Shown: positions 55,097-64,000 of the stretch, one piece after another | How positions within the stretch are numbered: the stretch's first letter is position 1 | How the letters are laid out: each line of letters starts with the position of its first letter | Origin: Erinaceus europaeus | Taxonomy: Eukaryota > Chordata > Mammalia > Eulipotyphla > Erinaceidae | Length of the DNA: 64,000 nt | Assembly: GCF_950295315.1 (NCBI RefSeq) | Contig: NC_080171.1 | Coordinates: 116,927,064-116,991,063, forward strand | Direction of reading: 5' to 3' | Translations under genes and position numbers: made by a program | The notes under the pieces: generated by a model | Database searches by the model: none | What the model was told of the DNA's origin: nothing | What the model saw: the letters and a program-made list of their open reading frames with translations, nothing else

Positions 55097-57113
55097 CTCT
55101 GAGCCTCAAATATGATATCCAGGTGGATTCAAGTTATTGTCTGGGGAGGTGATGTCATGTCTGGAAAAGGGACAGAAAACTGTATTAGGGAAGAGAGTAA
55201 CTCCTTAATATGGGGAAGGGGTATAAATACTGTTGACTGTATACCCCATTGATTTGATTTGGTCTGGGGCCCATATTCAGCGTAGGAGCCTATGTGACCT
55301 CTGCATTCCTGTAGATCTGAGCTCACATTCTGTGGTCATGAGTAGGAACATTCCAAGCTGCCCCAATATCAGGACCCATCTTCCTCAGGTGTAGCATAGA
55401 GTATGTTGTCCATCCTCCCTTCAGAGGATGGGACATTCTCTACCATTGTTGATCCAAGTTGAGGGCAAGGTCCTATGGGGGCCACAAAGGGGTCTTTTTT
55501 ATTGTCCCTGATAGAGATGACTGGTAACAAGGGAGAGAGGGATTTATTTGAGGTCTAGGCCCATTAAGTCTGTTTGGGAATCTCAGGACTCCTAGAATAG
55601 GGCCCCAGCTGATGGGGTGGCCTGATAGTGACTAAAGAGTCATCATTAAAATATGCCAGTCTCTTGCCCTTATTCAGCTTTTGCAGTTCTTGATTTGATA
55701 AGGTTAGCTTTGGAGCGAGTGGGAGAACTGTAATAGGAAGTAGGTGAGGAGGGTATCTAAGTCTAAGTAGACACTATTTCATTATGAACTTTATACTGAT
55801 TCACTGCAGACTATTATGCACTTTTGCTTTCAGGTATATATTTTGCCCTAATTTATGGATACATGTGAACATATGCTCTATCTCACAAAACCTGGTCTAT
55901 ATCTAGGTTTTGGGACTTTGTTAAGAAGTGAACCACCTGAAATAGAATAGAATTAGAGAATCCTATGAAAGGAAAGGTCTCATCTGAGTAATGAAACTGA
56001 AAGGTTGTCATTCCACACCTGAAGTCTCTGGACACAGTTTGAAGTGATGCATGCTGAGGTGGTACTAGTTGTGTTGATTAGGTCGGGATTGGTGGATGCA
56101 CTATTATTTGGTATAAATTGTGAGAAGCATGCAGAAATGTATTCCCCACCTTAAGGGTCCAGGACTGGGGGAAATATAGGTTCTATAGTGGAAATGTGAG
56201 GTTCCTGCTGTCTTAGGGTTCAAGAAGATGGTAGATAGTTATTATTATAATCACATTATTTGGTAATTGGGTTAACTTTGAAAAATCCTTTTGTTAGGAT
56301 TTGCTGTATAATACCCAACATCACCATAATTTATGTCCTTTGACATTATTTATATATAGCTGTGCCACCAGATGCTTCTGTTCTCCCTGGTCTAGGCTTT
56401 TGAGAGAGTCAACATATCAAAGACTCAGCCTATGTATTAAAAAGACTCAGTCTGTGCTTTCAAAAGTTTGAGACATACAATCAATTTTTCCCCTCTCATA
56501 TTAATTAAATAGTGATTTATATGACTACAGATTAATAGGTGTATACATAAACATGATTCCCACCACCAAAAGACTGTGTCTGATCCCTCCCACCACTGCC
56601 CCAGGAAGCCGAACATCCACCCTAACTCTCACCCCAGGGTTTTTTCCTTAATGCCCTACTCCAGATTTAGTCAAATCCTGATTTTAGATTCCTTTTCTGT
56701 TTTTCTTTCTCAACTTCTGTTTCTGAGTGGGATCATCCCATACTCATCTTTATCTTTCTGACTTAGCTCGCTTAACATAATTCCTTCTAGCTCCATCCAA
56801 GATGGGTCAGAGAAGGTGGGTTCATTGTTCTTAATAGCTGCATAGTATTCCATTGTGTATATATACCACAGCTTTCTCAGCCACTGGGCACTGGGTTGCT
56901 TCCAGGTTTTAGCTATTACGAATTGTGCTGCTATGAACATAGGTGTACAAATATCTTTTTGGTTGGGTGTTATGGAGTCCTTGGGGTATATCCATAGGAG
57001 AGGTATGACTGGGTCATATGGAAGGTCCATGTCTAGCCTTGTGAGAGTTCTCCAGACTGCTCTCCACAGAGATTGGACCAATTTACATTCCCACCACAAG
57101 TGCAGAAGGGTTC
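55097..57113 (-). mobile_element. L1 copy C, long 3' UTR plus ORF2 C-terminus
   Basis: Antisense L1. ORF2 stops at 56,710 and uninterrupted 3' UTR runs from there to about 55,097 (~1.6 kb), where it breaks before the terminal block seen at 28,698-29,240. Reverse-complement identity with 18,905-19,527 and similarity to 26,690-27,290 and 46,900-47,150 show it is a true L1 3' UTR rather than chance flank. Confidence 0.8.
56710..57099 (-). pseudogene. L1 ORF2 C-terminal remnant, 129 codons
   Basis: An open frame with [38 protein letters not shown] and [19 protein letters not shown] up to the ORF2 stop. It is nearly identical to 933-1,487 but lacks a few residues after TWKQP and everything upstream of MWWECKLVQ. 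Confidence 0.85.
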
Positions 57114-58210
57114 TTTCTTTAGTTCAGTTATAGTATTAGCTTGTTCTGCTAGTTAGCCTTATAGCTCAGCTATTTCAACTTTCATTTCTCCTATTACCTT
57201 AAGGTAGCTTGTGTTTTCTTTGAGGCTCTCCTCTATTGTTTTCCTAATTCTAATAGCCCTTTCCTCCATAGTTGTCTTCATTTCTGTGATTATTAGGTTT
57301 ACTATTGCTTGCATACTTTTCTTATCTATGACTACTCTGACTGATTTGGAGTTTCCTCTGGGATCCTGTCCTGATTCATTGTGGTAGCAGTTTTATTTGC
57401 TCTTGATTTAACCATTTTTTTTATTGATGTGATTTTTATTTTTCTGTTCTGTCGTTTTTCAGTTGTTGTGTTTTGAGTACAAGCCACACTATACTAAAGA
57501 CCTTTATGACAAGTGCAGTCACCAACCTCAGAAATTACGGCAATAGTAACTGAGGCAAGGATTGATGCAGTTCAAACAATACCATTTAGCTAAACAACAC
57601 CTCTAGTATAAGAAAAAAATATCAACCAAACAAAAGAAAAAGAAAGAGACAGGAAAAAGGGAAAGCAAAAATAGACAGGTATGCAAATTTACTGTCCACT
57701 ATAAATTCTAGGGATAGAAAGAGGATAAAGGGAAGTAGAGAAGACACACACACATAGAGTCCACTTCGAGTCAGATTTCTTCCCCAAAATAAGTCACAAG
57801 CGAGTATCAGTGAATTCAGAAAACAAAAGAAGGTGGGAGGAAGAAAAGAATAAAAAAAGAAAGAAAGAAAGAAGAAAAAAGAAAGAGCAGTGAAAGGAAA
57901 GATATATATTTTTAATTAGCTAGGAGGAGGGAAAAAGACTGGATAGAAGAGGTAAAGAGAAACAAGTTCCTCTCACAATGGTTAGGACACCCAGTCACCT
58001 TAGCAGTGGAAAAAACAACAAAGGTTAATTTTGGTCAGCCTGAAGAAGGTGGATGGAAAAGGGACATGTGTATATAATAATAGTAATAATAACATAAAAT
58101 AGAGTAGGAAACCCCTAACAGTCAGTCTGCAACATGGACTGTGAGATTGGCTGCAGGCAGCCTGAGCAAAGACAGCCAATTGTGAGAAGTATCCAAAAAC
58201 AAAACAAAAC
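57114..58210 (-). mobile_element. L1 copy C, ORF1 start and 5' UTR
   Basis: The minus strand carries an ORF1-like start at ~57,415 (MVKSRANKTATTMNQD) and a coiled-coil-like segment to 57,114, preceded by purine-rich 5' UTR up to ~58,210. ORF1 is broken by stops. ORF1 joins directly to ORF2 C-terminal sequence at 57,113/57,114, so about 4 kb of normal L1 is missing. The 5' UTR differs from that at 32,193. Confidence 0.65.
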
Positions 58211-58273
58211 AAAACAAAAAACCTCCAAGTATTCTTTCCCAGGGATGAGGCTCTGATTGGTTAGGTATTTTGT

Positions 58274-58465
58274 CACTTTACAAGCGGTGAAGCAGGTCTG
58301 CAGGTGTCTATCTTTCTCTCCCCCTCTCTGTCTTCCCCTCCTCCCTCCATTTCTCTCTATCTAACAATGATGAGGACATCAGTGACAACAACAATAACAA
58401 CTACAACAATAAAAAACAAGGGCAACAAAAGGGAAAGTAAATAGATAAATAATAAAATTTTTAAA
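58274..58465 (+). mobile_element. SINE type 1, 5'-truncated
   Basis: Starts at ttacaagcggtgaagcaggt, then gtctatctttctctccccct, CAA tail, aataataaaatttttaaaaa. The head is missing. Confidence 0.85.
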
Positions 58466-58565
58466 AAGAAAATAAAAAATATCTTTTCTGACTATGAAGT
58501 GATGAGGCCAGAATTCAAGCACATAAAGAAACAAAGAAGCACAACCAAACCATAAAGACTGAAGA

Positions 58566-58660
58566 CTAGGGGCTGAGCAGTAGCACAAATAGTACAAAAC
58601 ACAAGGACCCACACAAGGATCCTGGGAGAGAGAGAGAGAGAGAGAGACAGAGAGAGAAAC
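58566..58660 (+). mobile_element. SINE head fragment with (GA)n
   Basis: ggggctgagcagtagcacaa and acaaggacccacacaaggat are a type 1 head; it breaks at the B box into (GA)n (58,626-58,650). Confidence 0.65.
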
Positions 58661-58714
58661 AGAAAGACTTCCGAATAACACTTGGGTCACTGAATAAATC
58701 AAAAGAAAAATTAA

Positions 58715-58941
58715 AAATTACTTGTGGAACAACAAAAATGAAGAGACCAACTACCAGACACTGTGGGATGCAGGGAGGCTTATAGCAATACAAGCCCATA
58801 TTAACAAGCATCAAACATTGAATCCAACAACATATCCAGAGAATAATTTATCCAAGACTAAGTGGGATTTTTCCCTGGGAAACAGGACTGTTTCAATATC
58901 CACAAGTCAATTAATAAAATTCATCATATCAACAGAAAAAT
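58715..58941 (+). mobile_element. L1 copy K, first segment (ORF2 linker/RT)
   Basis: Sense L1 ORF2. LWNNKNEETNYQTLWDAGRL is the linker between endonuclease and RT. It is followed, after an internal deletion, by RT sequence (LSKTKWDFSLGNRTVSISTS). Confidence 0.7.
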
Positions 58942-59220
58942 ATCCCTGCCTCACTAGGGAAAGAAAGAGACAGGTTGGGAGCATGGATCAACCTGTCAAT
59001 GCCTAGGTCCAGTGGGAAAGCAATTCCAGAAGCCAGACCTTCCACCTTCTGTACCCCAAAAGGATCCTGGGTCCATACTCCCAGAGGGATAAAGGATAGG
59101 AAAGCTATCAGGGGATGGGATGGGATACAAAGTTCTGGTGGTGGAAATTGTGTGGAAATGTACCCCTCTTATCCTATAGTCTTGTCAGTATTTCCATTTT
59201 ATCAACAAAAAATTAAAAAA
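58942..59220 (+). mobile_element. 5'-truncated L1 3' end inserted in L1 copy K
   Basis: cctcactagggaaagaaaga, gaccttccaccttctgtacc, agttctggtggtggaaattg, A-rich tail; same terminal block as at 4,465 and 26,100. Confidence 0.85.
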
Positions 59221-59453
59221 ATTACATGGTCATATCAATTTTAAATGTTAGCATCAATTGATGCTGAAAAGGCATTTGACAAGATCCAAAACTCATTTTA
59301 GATAAAGACACTCTAGAAACTGGGAAAAGAAGGACAATTCCCCAATATAAAGACCATTTATGACAAACCCACAGCTAACTGAAAGCTTTCCCCCTAAAAT
59401 TGAACATCAGAGAAGGATATCTGCTATCTCCACTGTTATTCAATATAGTCCTT
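59221..59453 (+). mobile_element. L1 copy K, RT segment
   Basis: [12 protein letters not shown] and [15 protein letters not shown] (RT motifs; the usual RQGCPLSPL is altered) lead up to the provirus TSD GTCCTT at 59448-59453. Coding resumes at 62,198 as [19 protein letters not shown]. Confidence 0.85.
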
Positions 59454-59921
59454 TGTTGTTTTCGACAGGTTATGTTGTTCTCGCCGGGCTGGCTTCACAG
59501 GCTGGTAACAGACGACCAGGGACTCATGGCTGGGTTGTACGCAGTATCTCTTTATTCATGCAGGACGCAGCACAATCTATGACGAGCTAAGCTAAACTCA
59601 AGGTACAGTACCATAAAACTCACAATGCTGTCTTTATATATACGTGCCAAGTAAGGTGGAAACAGGATGTGACATAGAGAGGGTGGAGAGAAAAGTGACT
59701 GGTGAAAATCAGAGTGTGACAAAGAGAGGATCAGGGTGTGACAAGGGGGGGGTGGAGCAAAAACATATCATGAAACAGTGGGGATTGAACCAATGCCCTG
59801 GAGGGAGGTGCTTGTTAACAGCGATTATATAAATAGAATGAAGTGGTTATGTAAATAAAATAGTGTTAAGCAGGGGGGATTTAAACCAAATGAAACAGAA
59901 AGGGTCTCATGTATACCAACA
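59454..59921 (-). repeat. Provirus 3' LTR (left copy)
   Basis: 468 bp, TGTTG...CAACA. Minus-strand TATA box (plus TTTATATATA at 59633-59642) and AATAAA (plus TTTATT at 59551-59556). The terminal motif tgttgttttcgac recurs as tgttgttctcgcc 19 bp inside (59,473). Confidence 0.95.
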
Positions 59922-59938
59922 ATTCTCCCTTTCTTTTT
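59922..59938 (-). other. Polypurine tract of the provirus
   Basis: The minus strand reads aaaaagaaagggagaat directly before the 3' LTR. A polypurine tract primes plus-strand DNA synthesis, so its position fixes the element's orientation. Confidence 0.85.
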
Positions 59939-60068
59939 AACTAATGGCCATTGTGGGGTGAACAGAAACATATATCGTACAGGCGTTTTCAAAATAACTG
60001 GCATAAGACATGGAAAACAAAATAGGCGAACAGCAATAACCAGTGTGATGCCAAGGGGAGCTTTTCTT

Positions 60069-60225
60069 GCCTCAAAGGGCAAGGCCTAGCAGGCGAAAGG
60101 GCATTTCTTGCCTCTGGGAACGCTTCATGCCTCTGGGGGCATCTCTTGCCTCAAAGGGCGTTTCCTGCCTCTGTGGGCATCTCTTGCCTCTTGGGGCTCT
60201 TCATGCCTCTGTGGGCATAACCTAA
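60069..60225. repeat. 19-bp minisatellite in the provirus interior
   Basis: gcctc recurs at 60110, 60129, 60148, 60167, 60186 and 60205, exactly 19 bp apart. Each starts a unit like gcctctgtgggcatctctt. A looser related copy starts at 60,069. Confidence 0.95.
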
Positions 60226-60777
60226 TAAGGAGGGGGAGTTTTCTGCCTCTGGGGAAGAGCCTGCAGGCGAGGGGACATGGTCTATAAAGTCTCAAGGCAA
60301 TTGGCTGAAGTTAGTCTTTGAGAAACACAGCAGCATGTACCAGTAAGTCCGATGGAGGTGTCAGTCCAAAGTAGCTGACCACAGAAGAAAATGCCGGAGG
60401 ATGAAACGCTGCACGTCTGTCTCGATGGGGAATGTTGGCCACCAGAATTCTGCTTTTCTGTAGAGAGTGATCTTTGGAGTCTGTGAATCTGTTTTTTCAG
60501 GTCGTGCCAGGTCTCATCATTGTTTTCTGGGGGCGATGTCAGAGAACAGGATCTAAATGGATTTCCGGGAATTCCATTTGAGTAGATGTTTTTTCATGTG
60601 AAGACTTGACAGCTGAAATTCACTTACTTGTCAAACAAAACTTGTAGCAGATTAAAAGTTTACTATAATTGATAACTCCATTATAATTGGGAGTCCTTTC
60701 TAGTATGATTTTAAGTTTGTTGAAACAGTTTAAACTCAATAAAATGTGGAAAGGTAAACAGAAGAACCACGGTTAAA

Positions 60778-60830
60778 AGCCTTAGGCATGAGAATAATTA
60801 ACATAATCATTGCACTATCTGCCCCACCCA
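60778..60830 (-). mobile_element. Type 4 SINE scrap inside the provirus
   Basis: agccttaggcatgagaataa, ttaacataatcattgcacta and tctgccccaccc match the antisense type 4 head; body and tail are missing. Confidence 0.6.
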
Positions 60831-61044
60831 TAACTCATACAGTTTTCAGGATTAAACGTTTCAGATTCATGTCAAGACGTAAAAGAGAAATCATAGGAGG
60901 GAAAAAACAATTTTTGAATTGTTTCTGGATGTCTCTAGAAATCATGGCTGCATCCAGCATTTTTTTTAAGTCAATGTCAAACAAAAATTCAGTCATTCAA
61001 ATCATTCTCTTATGAAACGCAACTTGAACCAGATTATCAAGATC

Positions 61045-61725
61045 TCACCATGTAGGATTAAGAATCCCCGGAGGGCGACCTAGTTCAAAAAGGTCTTCAA
61101 AATTCCATTTAGGGTGTTTCTGACTGTTCCTGCTGGGTTGCTTCAGGCACCCAATTTTAAAAGCGTCTTCCCATTGAAGAAAGAATCCAATCAGGAGAGT
61201 AGAACTAACCACATGTCTCCATACTTGGGAACTGCCAGGGTACTCGAGAATGTTCTTCAAATTAGAGTAGTCCTTCTCCATGGGAAACATGCGAGAAGAA
61301 GTCCAGAAAGTCCCAGGGGAAATCCCCATGCATGTCCCAAGGTCTACGATCACGGTCATAAAGAACCAAATTGTGGCCCGGAGCAAAATGTAGTCCTTTT
61401 CCTCAGGAAACATGAGAGAGGGAATCCAGAAAGTCCAAGGAGAAAGAATCCAGAAAGTCCAAGGAGAAATCTCCGTGCATCTCTCAAGCTCTATGATCCC
61501 GGTCATAAGAAACCAAAGTTCCCAGTCAGGGAACCGAAGTGTGGCCCAGAGTAAAATGTTCCAGAGACAGAGAAACTGTCTCATAATGAAACAGTATAGG
61601 CTTTGGCAAACCTCTTCGTAAGTAAAAGAGAAGACCATAGTGCATAGGTAGGCAAAGTCTTCACTTATCTGGGAGTTGCGCAGGTCTGGTCCCACGTTGT
61701 ATGTTGTCGAAATATAAAACAACAT
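61045..61725 (-). pseudogene. 226-codon open frame next to the 5' LTR, no known domain
   Basis: A continuous minus-strand frame begins two bases inside the 5' LTR boundary, where gag would begin after a leader. It shows no matrix, capsid or nucleocapsid (CCHC) motif. Two internal repeats share an ISP(W/G)TFW core and a following (F)PxEKDY, corresponding to DNA repeats at 61,280-61,395 and 61,404-61,562, the second holding a further 24-bp duplication. It may be leader sequence that is open by chance. I cannot assign a function. Confidence 0.45.
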
Positions 61726-61726
61726 A

Positions 61727-62197
61727 TGTTGTTTTCGACGGGTTATGTTGTTCTCGCCGGGCTGGCTTCACAGGCTGCTAACAGACGACCAGGGACTCAT
61801 GGCTGGGTTGTACGCAGTATCTCTTTATTCATGCAGGACGCAGCACAATCTATGATGAGCTAAGCTAAACTCAAGGTACAGTACCATAAAACTCACAATG
61901 CTGTCTTTATATATACTTGCCAAGTAAGGTGGAAACAGGATGTGACATAGAGAGGGTGGAGAGAAAAGTGACTGGTGAAAATCAGAGTGTGACAAAGAGA
62001 GGATCAGGGTGTGACAAGGGGGGCGGGGTGGAGCAAAAACATATCATGAAACAGTGGGGATTGAACCAATGCCCTGGAGGGAGGTGCTTGTTAACAGCGG
62101 TTATATAAATAGAATGAAGTGGTTATGTAAATAAAATAGTGTTAAGCAGGGGGGATTTAAACCAAATGAAACAGAAAGGGTCTCATGTATACCAACA
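61727..62197 (-). repeat. Provirus 5' LTR (right copy)
   Basis: 471 bp, near-identical to the left LTR. Minus-strand TATA (plus TTTATATATA at 61906-61915) and AATAAA (plus TTTATT at 61824-61829). Next to it at 61,702-61,726 there is a third degenerate copy of the LTR edge and no recognisable tRNA primer binding site. Confidence 0.95.
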
Positions 62198-62692
62198 GTC
62201 CTTGAGGTCCTTACCTCTGCAGTCAGACGAGAAAGAGACATCAAATGTATACAGATTAGAAAGGAAGAAATCAAACTATCACTATTTGCTGATGACATGA
62301 TAATATACCTAGAGAACCCCAAAGACTCCACCAAAAACTACTGGAATTAATTAAGAAATTCCATAGATTAGCAGAATACAAAAACCAATACGCATAAATT
62401 GGTGACATTTCTATATAAGACCAAGGAGTCAGAGTACGGGAAATAAAATATTCAACCCTATTTACAACAGAGATCTTAAAAGATAAAGTATCTTGGGGTG
62501 AAAAATCACAAAGGAGGTGAGGATTTTTACAATGAAAATTATAAGACATTGTTAAAATAAATAGAAAAGATTACACAGAAGTAGAAGAACATTTGTTGTT
62601 CCTGTACTGGAAGAACAAGTATCATTTAAATCACCATTCTACCAAAAGCAATCTATAGTTTCAATGCAATCCCTATCAAGACCCCAGTGGCA
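62198..62692 (+). mobile_element. L1 copy K, RT active site onward
   Basis: [20 protein letters not shown] holds the intact FADD catalytic box. KYLGVKNHK and SFNAIPIKTPVAF follow with stops and frameshifts between them. The fragment is dead. Confidence 0.85.
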
Positions 62693-62957
62693 TTTATTAT
62701 TATTATTTTTGTCTCTATACTCTTAAACTTTACTTTCAAACGAGAACATTATGTTGCTACATGGAGTTGAATTTGGAAAATTCTTTTCTTTTCAGTTCAA
62801 GACCCAATGCTACCAAGTTTATATTAACATATTTAGGCCACAGCTCTTAAGAATTGATCCATTCTGGAAATTTAAGTCTCGTTTCATTTGGGGAATCACT
62901 GTCATACTGCAATAACTTAATCTAGCATTTATCATATTTTAAGACAATCTGTGGCTT
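62693..62957 (-). mobile_element. Unidentified 265-bp insert in L1 copy K
   Basis: L1 ORF2 is interrupted between ...IPIKTPVAF and ...QLVQKFMW. CCAGTGGCA (62684-62692) and CCAGGGGCA (62958-62966) may be a 9-bp TSD. The left end, tttattattattttt, could be an antisense A-rich tail, implying a minus-strand retrocopy. The body matches nothing else in the window. Confidence 0.55.
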
Positions 62958-63174
62958 CCAGGGGCACCTGTACACCTTTTTTTTAAAGCAAATCAAACAA
63001 CTTGTCCAAAAATTTATGTGGAATCACAAAAAGTCATGAACCACCAAAGAACTTTTGAGGAAAAAAAAGATATGGAGGCATCATGCTCCCCTACTTCAGT
63101 TTATACTACAAAGCAATAATAATCAAAACAGTATGGTACTGGAATAAAGATGGGCACTTGGATCATCACGACAG
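62958..63174 (+). mobile_element. L1 copy K, ORF2 thumb region
   Basis: [32 protein letters not shown] and TVWYWNKDGHLDHHD lead to the LTR at 63,175. Confidence 0.8.
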
Positions 63175-63700
63175 TGTTGGGAAATTGTGAGGAGCCTCAC
63201 AAAGCACCCAGCATTTTTCTGCCTCCAGGAGCCTAGCATTCCTTAAAACATTAAGCCAGCTGACCCTGCTCCACCCTGCATTCCTGATACTATGGCTTGT
63301 CTACATAATCATTGAAAGATCCCCACCTATTCCATTCCTTTGTTCTATCTTCTTTCTACCCACAAGACCCTCCCTGCCTGCAGGGTATTATTAATCCTAC
63401 CAGTTAAAACTCTCACAACAGTTGCTATGGAAGTTCCTACCTTTCCAGCTCCCCTTTGCCTTTCTCCACCCCTTTCCTACCCATTTCCATGTCTGACTTG
63501 CCACTTCCAGGTCTGCCCTTTAAAAGCCTTGGCTCTCTGATCAATAAAGGAATTGCACTGTCTTGCCACCATGTGTTTGGTTCCTGAGTCATCTCCCTCA
63601 TGTCGCTGAATGAATAGCAGCTTAGGCTGGCTCTGATCGAGTTCTCTCCAACCCAGAGAGTACGCACCTGGGAAGAGGCACCCCCACACTAGCCCAGAAA
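63175..63700 (+). mobile_element. Solo LTR 3, TGTTGGG family
   Basis: 526 bp beginning TGTTGGGA, with TTTAAAAG (63519-63526) as a TATA-like box, AATAAA (63543-63548), and the shared ttctctccaacccagagag block. GACAG at 63170-63174 and 63701-63705 flanks it, and removing it rejoins the L1 frame. Like its relatives, it does not end in CA. Confidence 0.75.
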
Positions 63701-64000
63701 GACAGGATCAAAAGCCTAAAAATGAGCCCAAATATATTCAAGAACCCAACATACGACAAAGGGGCCAAAACCATTCAGAGGGGTAAAGAGGATCTCTTCA
63801 ACAAATAATACTGAAAATGTAGATAGTCACTTTTAAAAAGTGAAACTAGACTACTACCTCACACCACACATCAAGGTCAAATCAAAATGGAATCAAGATC
63901 TAGGTATTAGACCAGAAACTCTAAAATATATAGAAGGACATGCAGGTGAAACTTTGTAGTACCTTCACATCAAAAATGTATTTGGAGACTGTTGGTGCCA
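63701..64000 (+). mobile_element. L1 copy K, ORF2 continuing past the window edge
   Basis: LKMSPNIFKNPTYDKGAKTI and TPHIKVKSKWNQDLGIRPET-like translation place it at the same ORF2 position as 2,263-2,412. It runs off the right edge. Confidence 0.8.

Larger units (their letters stand above)
59454..62197 (-). mobile_element. Non-autonomous ERV provirus with two LTRs
   Basis: LTR (59,454-59,921), 1.8-kb interior, LTR (61,727-62,197), inserted in L1 ORF2 with a perfect GTCCTT duplication (59448-59453 and 62198-62203). The purine run aaaaagaaagggagaa adjacent to the left LTR on the minus strand is the polypurine tract, so the element reads minus and the right LTR is 5'. No gag, protease, RT, integrase or envelope domain is recognisable, and the interior is too short for them. 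Movement would need proteins supplied in trans. The LTRs differ by about five substitutions and one 3-nt indel by eye, suggesting a young insertion. A 6-bp TSD suggests class II (inference). Confidence 0.9.

Overview
This is about 64 kb of mammalian non-coding DNA that is almost entirely transposable elements. I find no host gene exon, tRNA, rRNA, CpG island or CRISPR array that I can support. The short open frames are remnants of L1, ERV or Vingi-like proteins, or chance frames in low-complexity DNA. The best organism guess is a hedgehog (Erinaceidae, Erinaceus-like). Dozens of tRNA-derived SINEs look like the hedgehog ERI families, there is an L1 lineage with a very long 3' UTR, and there is a non-LTR retrotransposon C-terminus resembling the Vingi clade reported from hedgehogs. 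This is inference from memory of those families; no search was run.

SINE types used below. Type 1: a tRNA-like head with ggttaagcgca and a B box like ggttcgagccc, a body with gtgaagcaggtctgcaggtg, then a CT-rich stretch and a CAA/TAA-rich tail. Its 'long' form carries an extra ~75-nt 3' module (gcctccaggagcagtggatt ... agcaataaccctgg). Type 2: a relative beginning ggtggtgcacctgg, with a shorter body and an A/TAAA tail. Type 3: gtggataaagcactgg ... ggtcctgagttcaatcccc. Type 4: older, ataatggttatgcaaaga ... gaggctccgaagtccc ... agagctgagcagtgctctgg, plus related diverged copies. Many copies have target-site duplications (TSDs) that can be read directly, and these are given.

Layout. 1-3.64 kb: two L1 copies on the minus strand, one with a 5' inversion and a solo LTR. 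3.64-17.9 kb: unique DNA with scattered SINEs, L1 3' ends and two solo LTRs (7,237-7,855 inside a SINE; 9,823-10,151). 17.9-19.5 kb: an inverted L1 3' UTR containing a solo LTR that has a U3 minisatellite. 19.5-31 kb: SINEs, L1 3' UTR pieces and an L1 5' UTR interrupted by an L1 3' end. 31-36.1 kb: an L1 5' UTR with tandem units and a fused ORF1/ORF2 remnant, then old L1. 36.2-36.5 kb: the Vingi-like 3' end. 38.4-39.4 kb: an ~800-bp GA-rich tract expanded inside a SINE. 39.4-55 kb: SINEs, an inverted L1 3' UTR and MLT1-like LTR remnants. 55.1-58.2 kb: an L1 lacking most of ORF2. 58.7-64 kb: a plus-strand L1 carrying an L1 3' end, a two-LTR provirus (59,454-62,197), an unidentified 265-bp insert and a solo LTR.

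The window therefore records layered insertions rather than cooperating genes. The youngest large event appears to be the provirus, whose two LTRs differ at only about five substitutions by eye and whose TSD is perfect.
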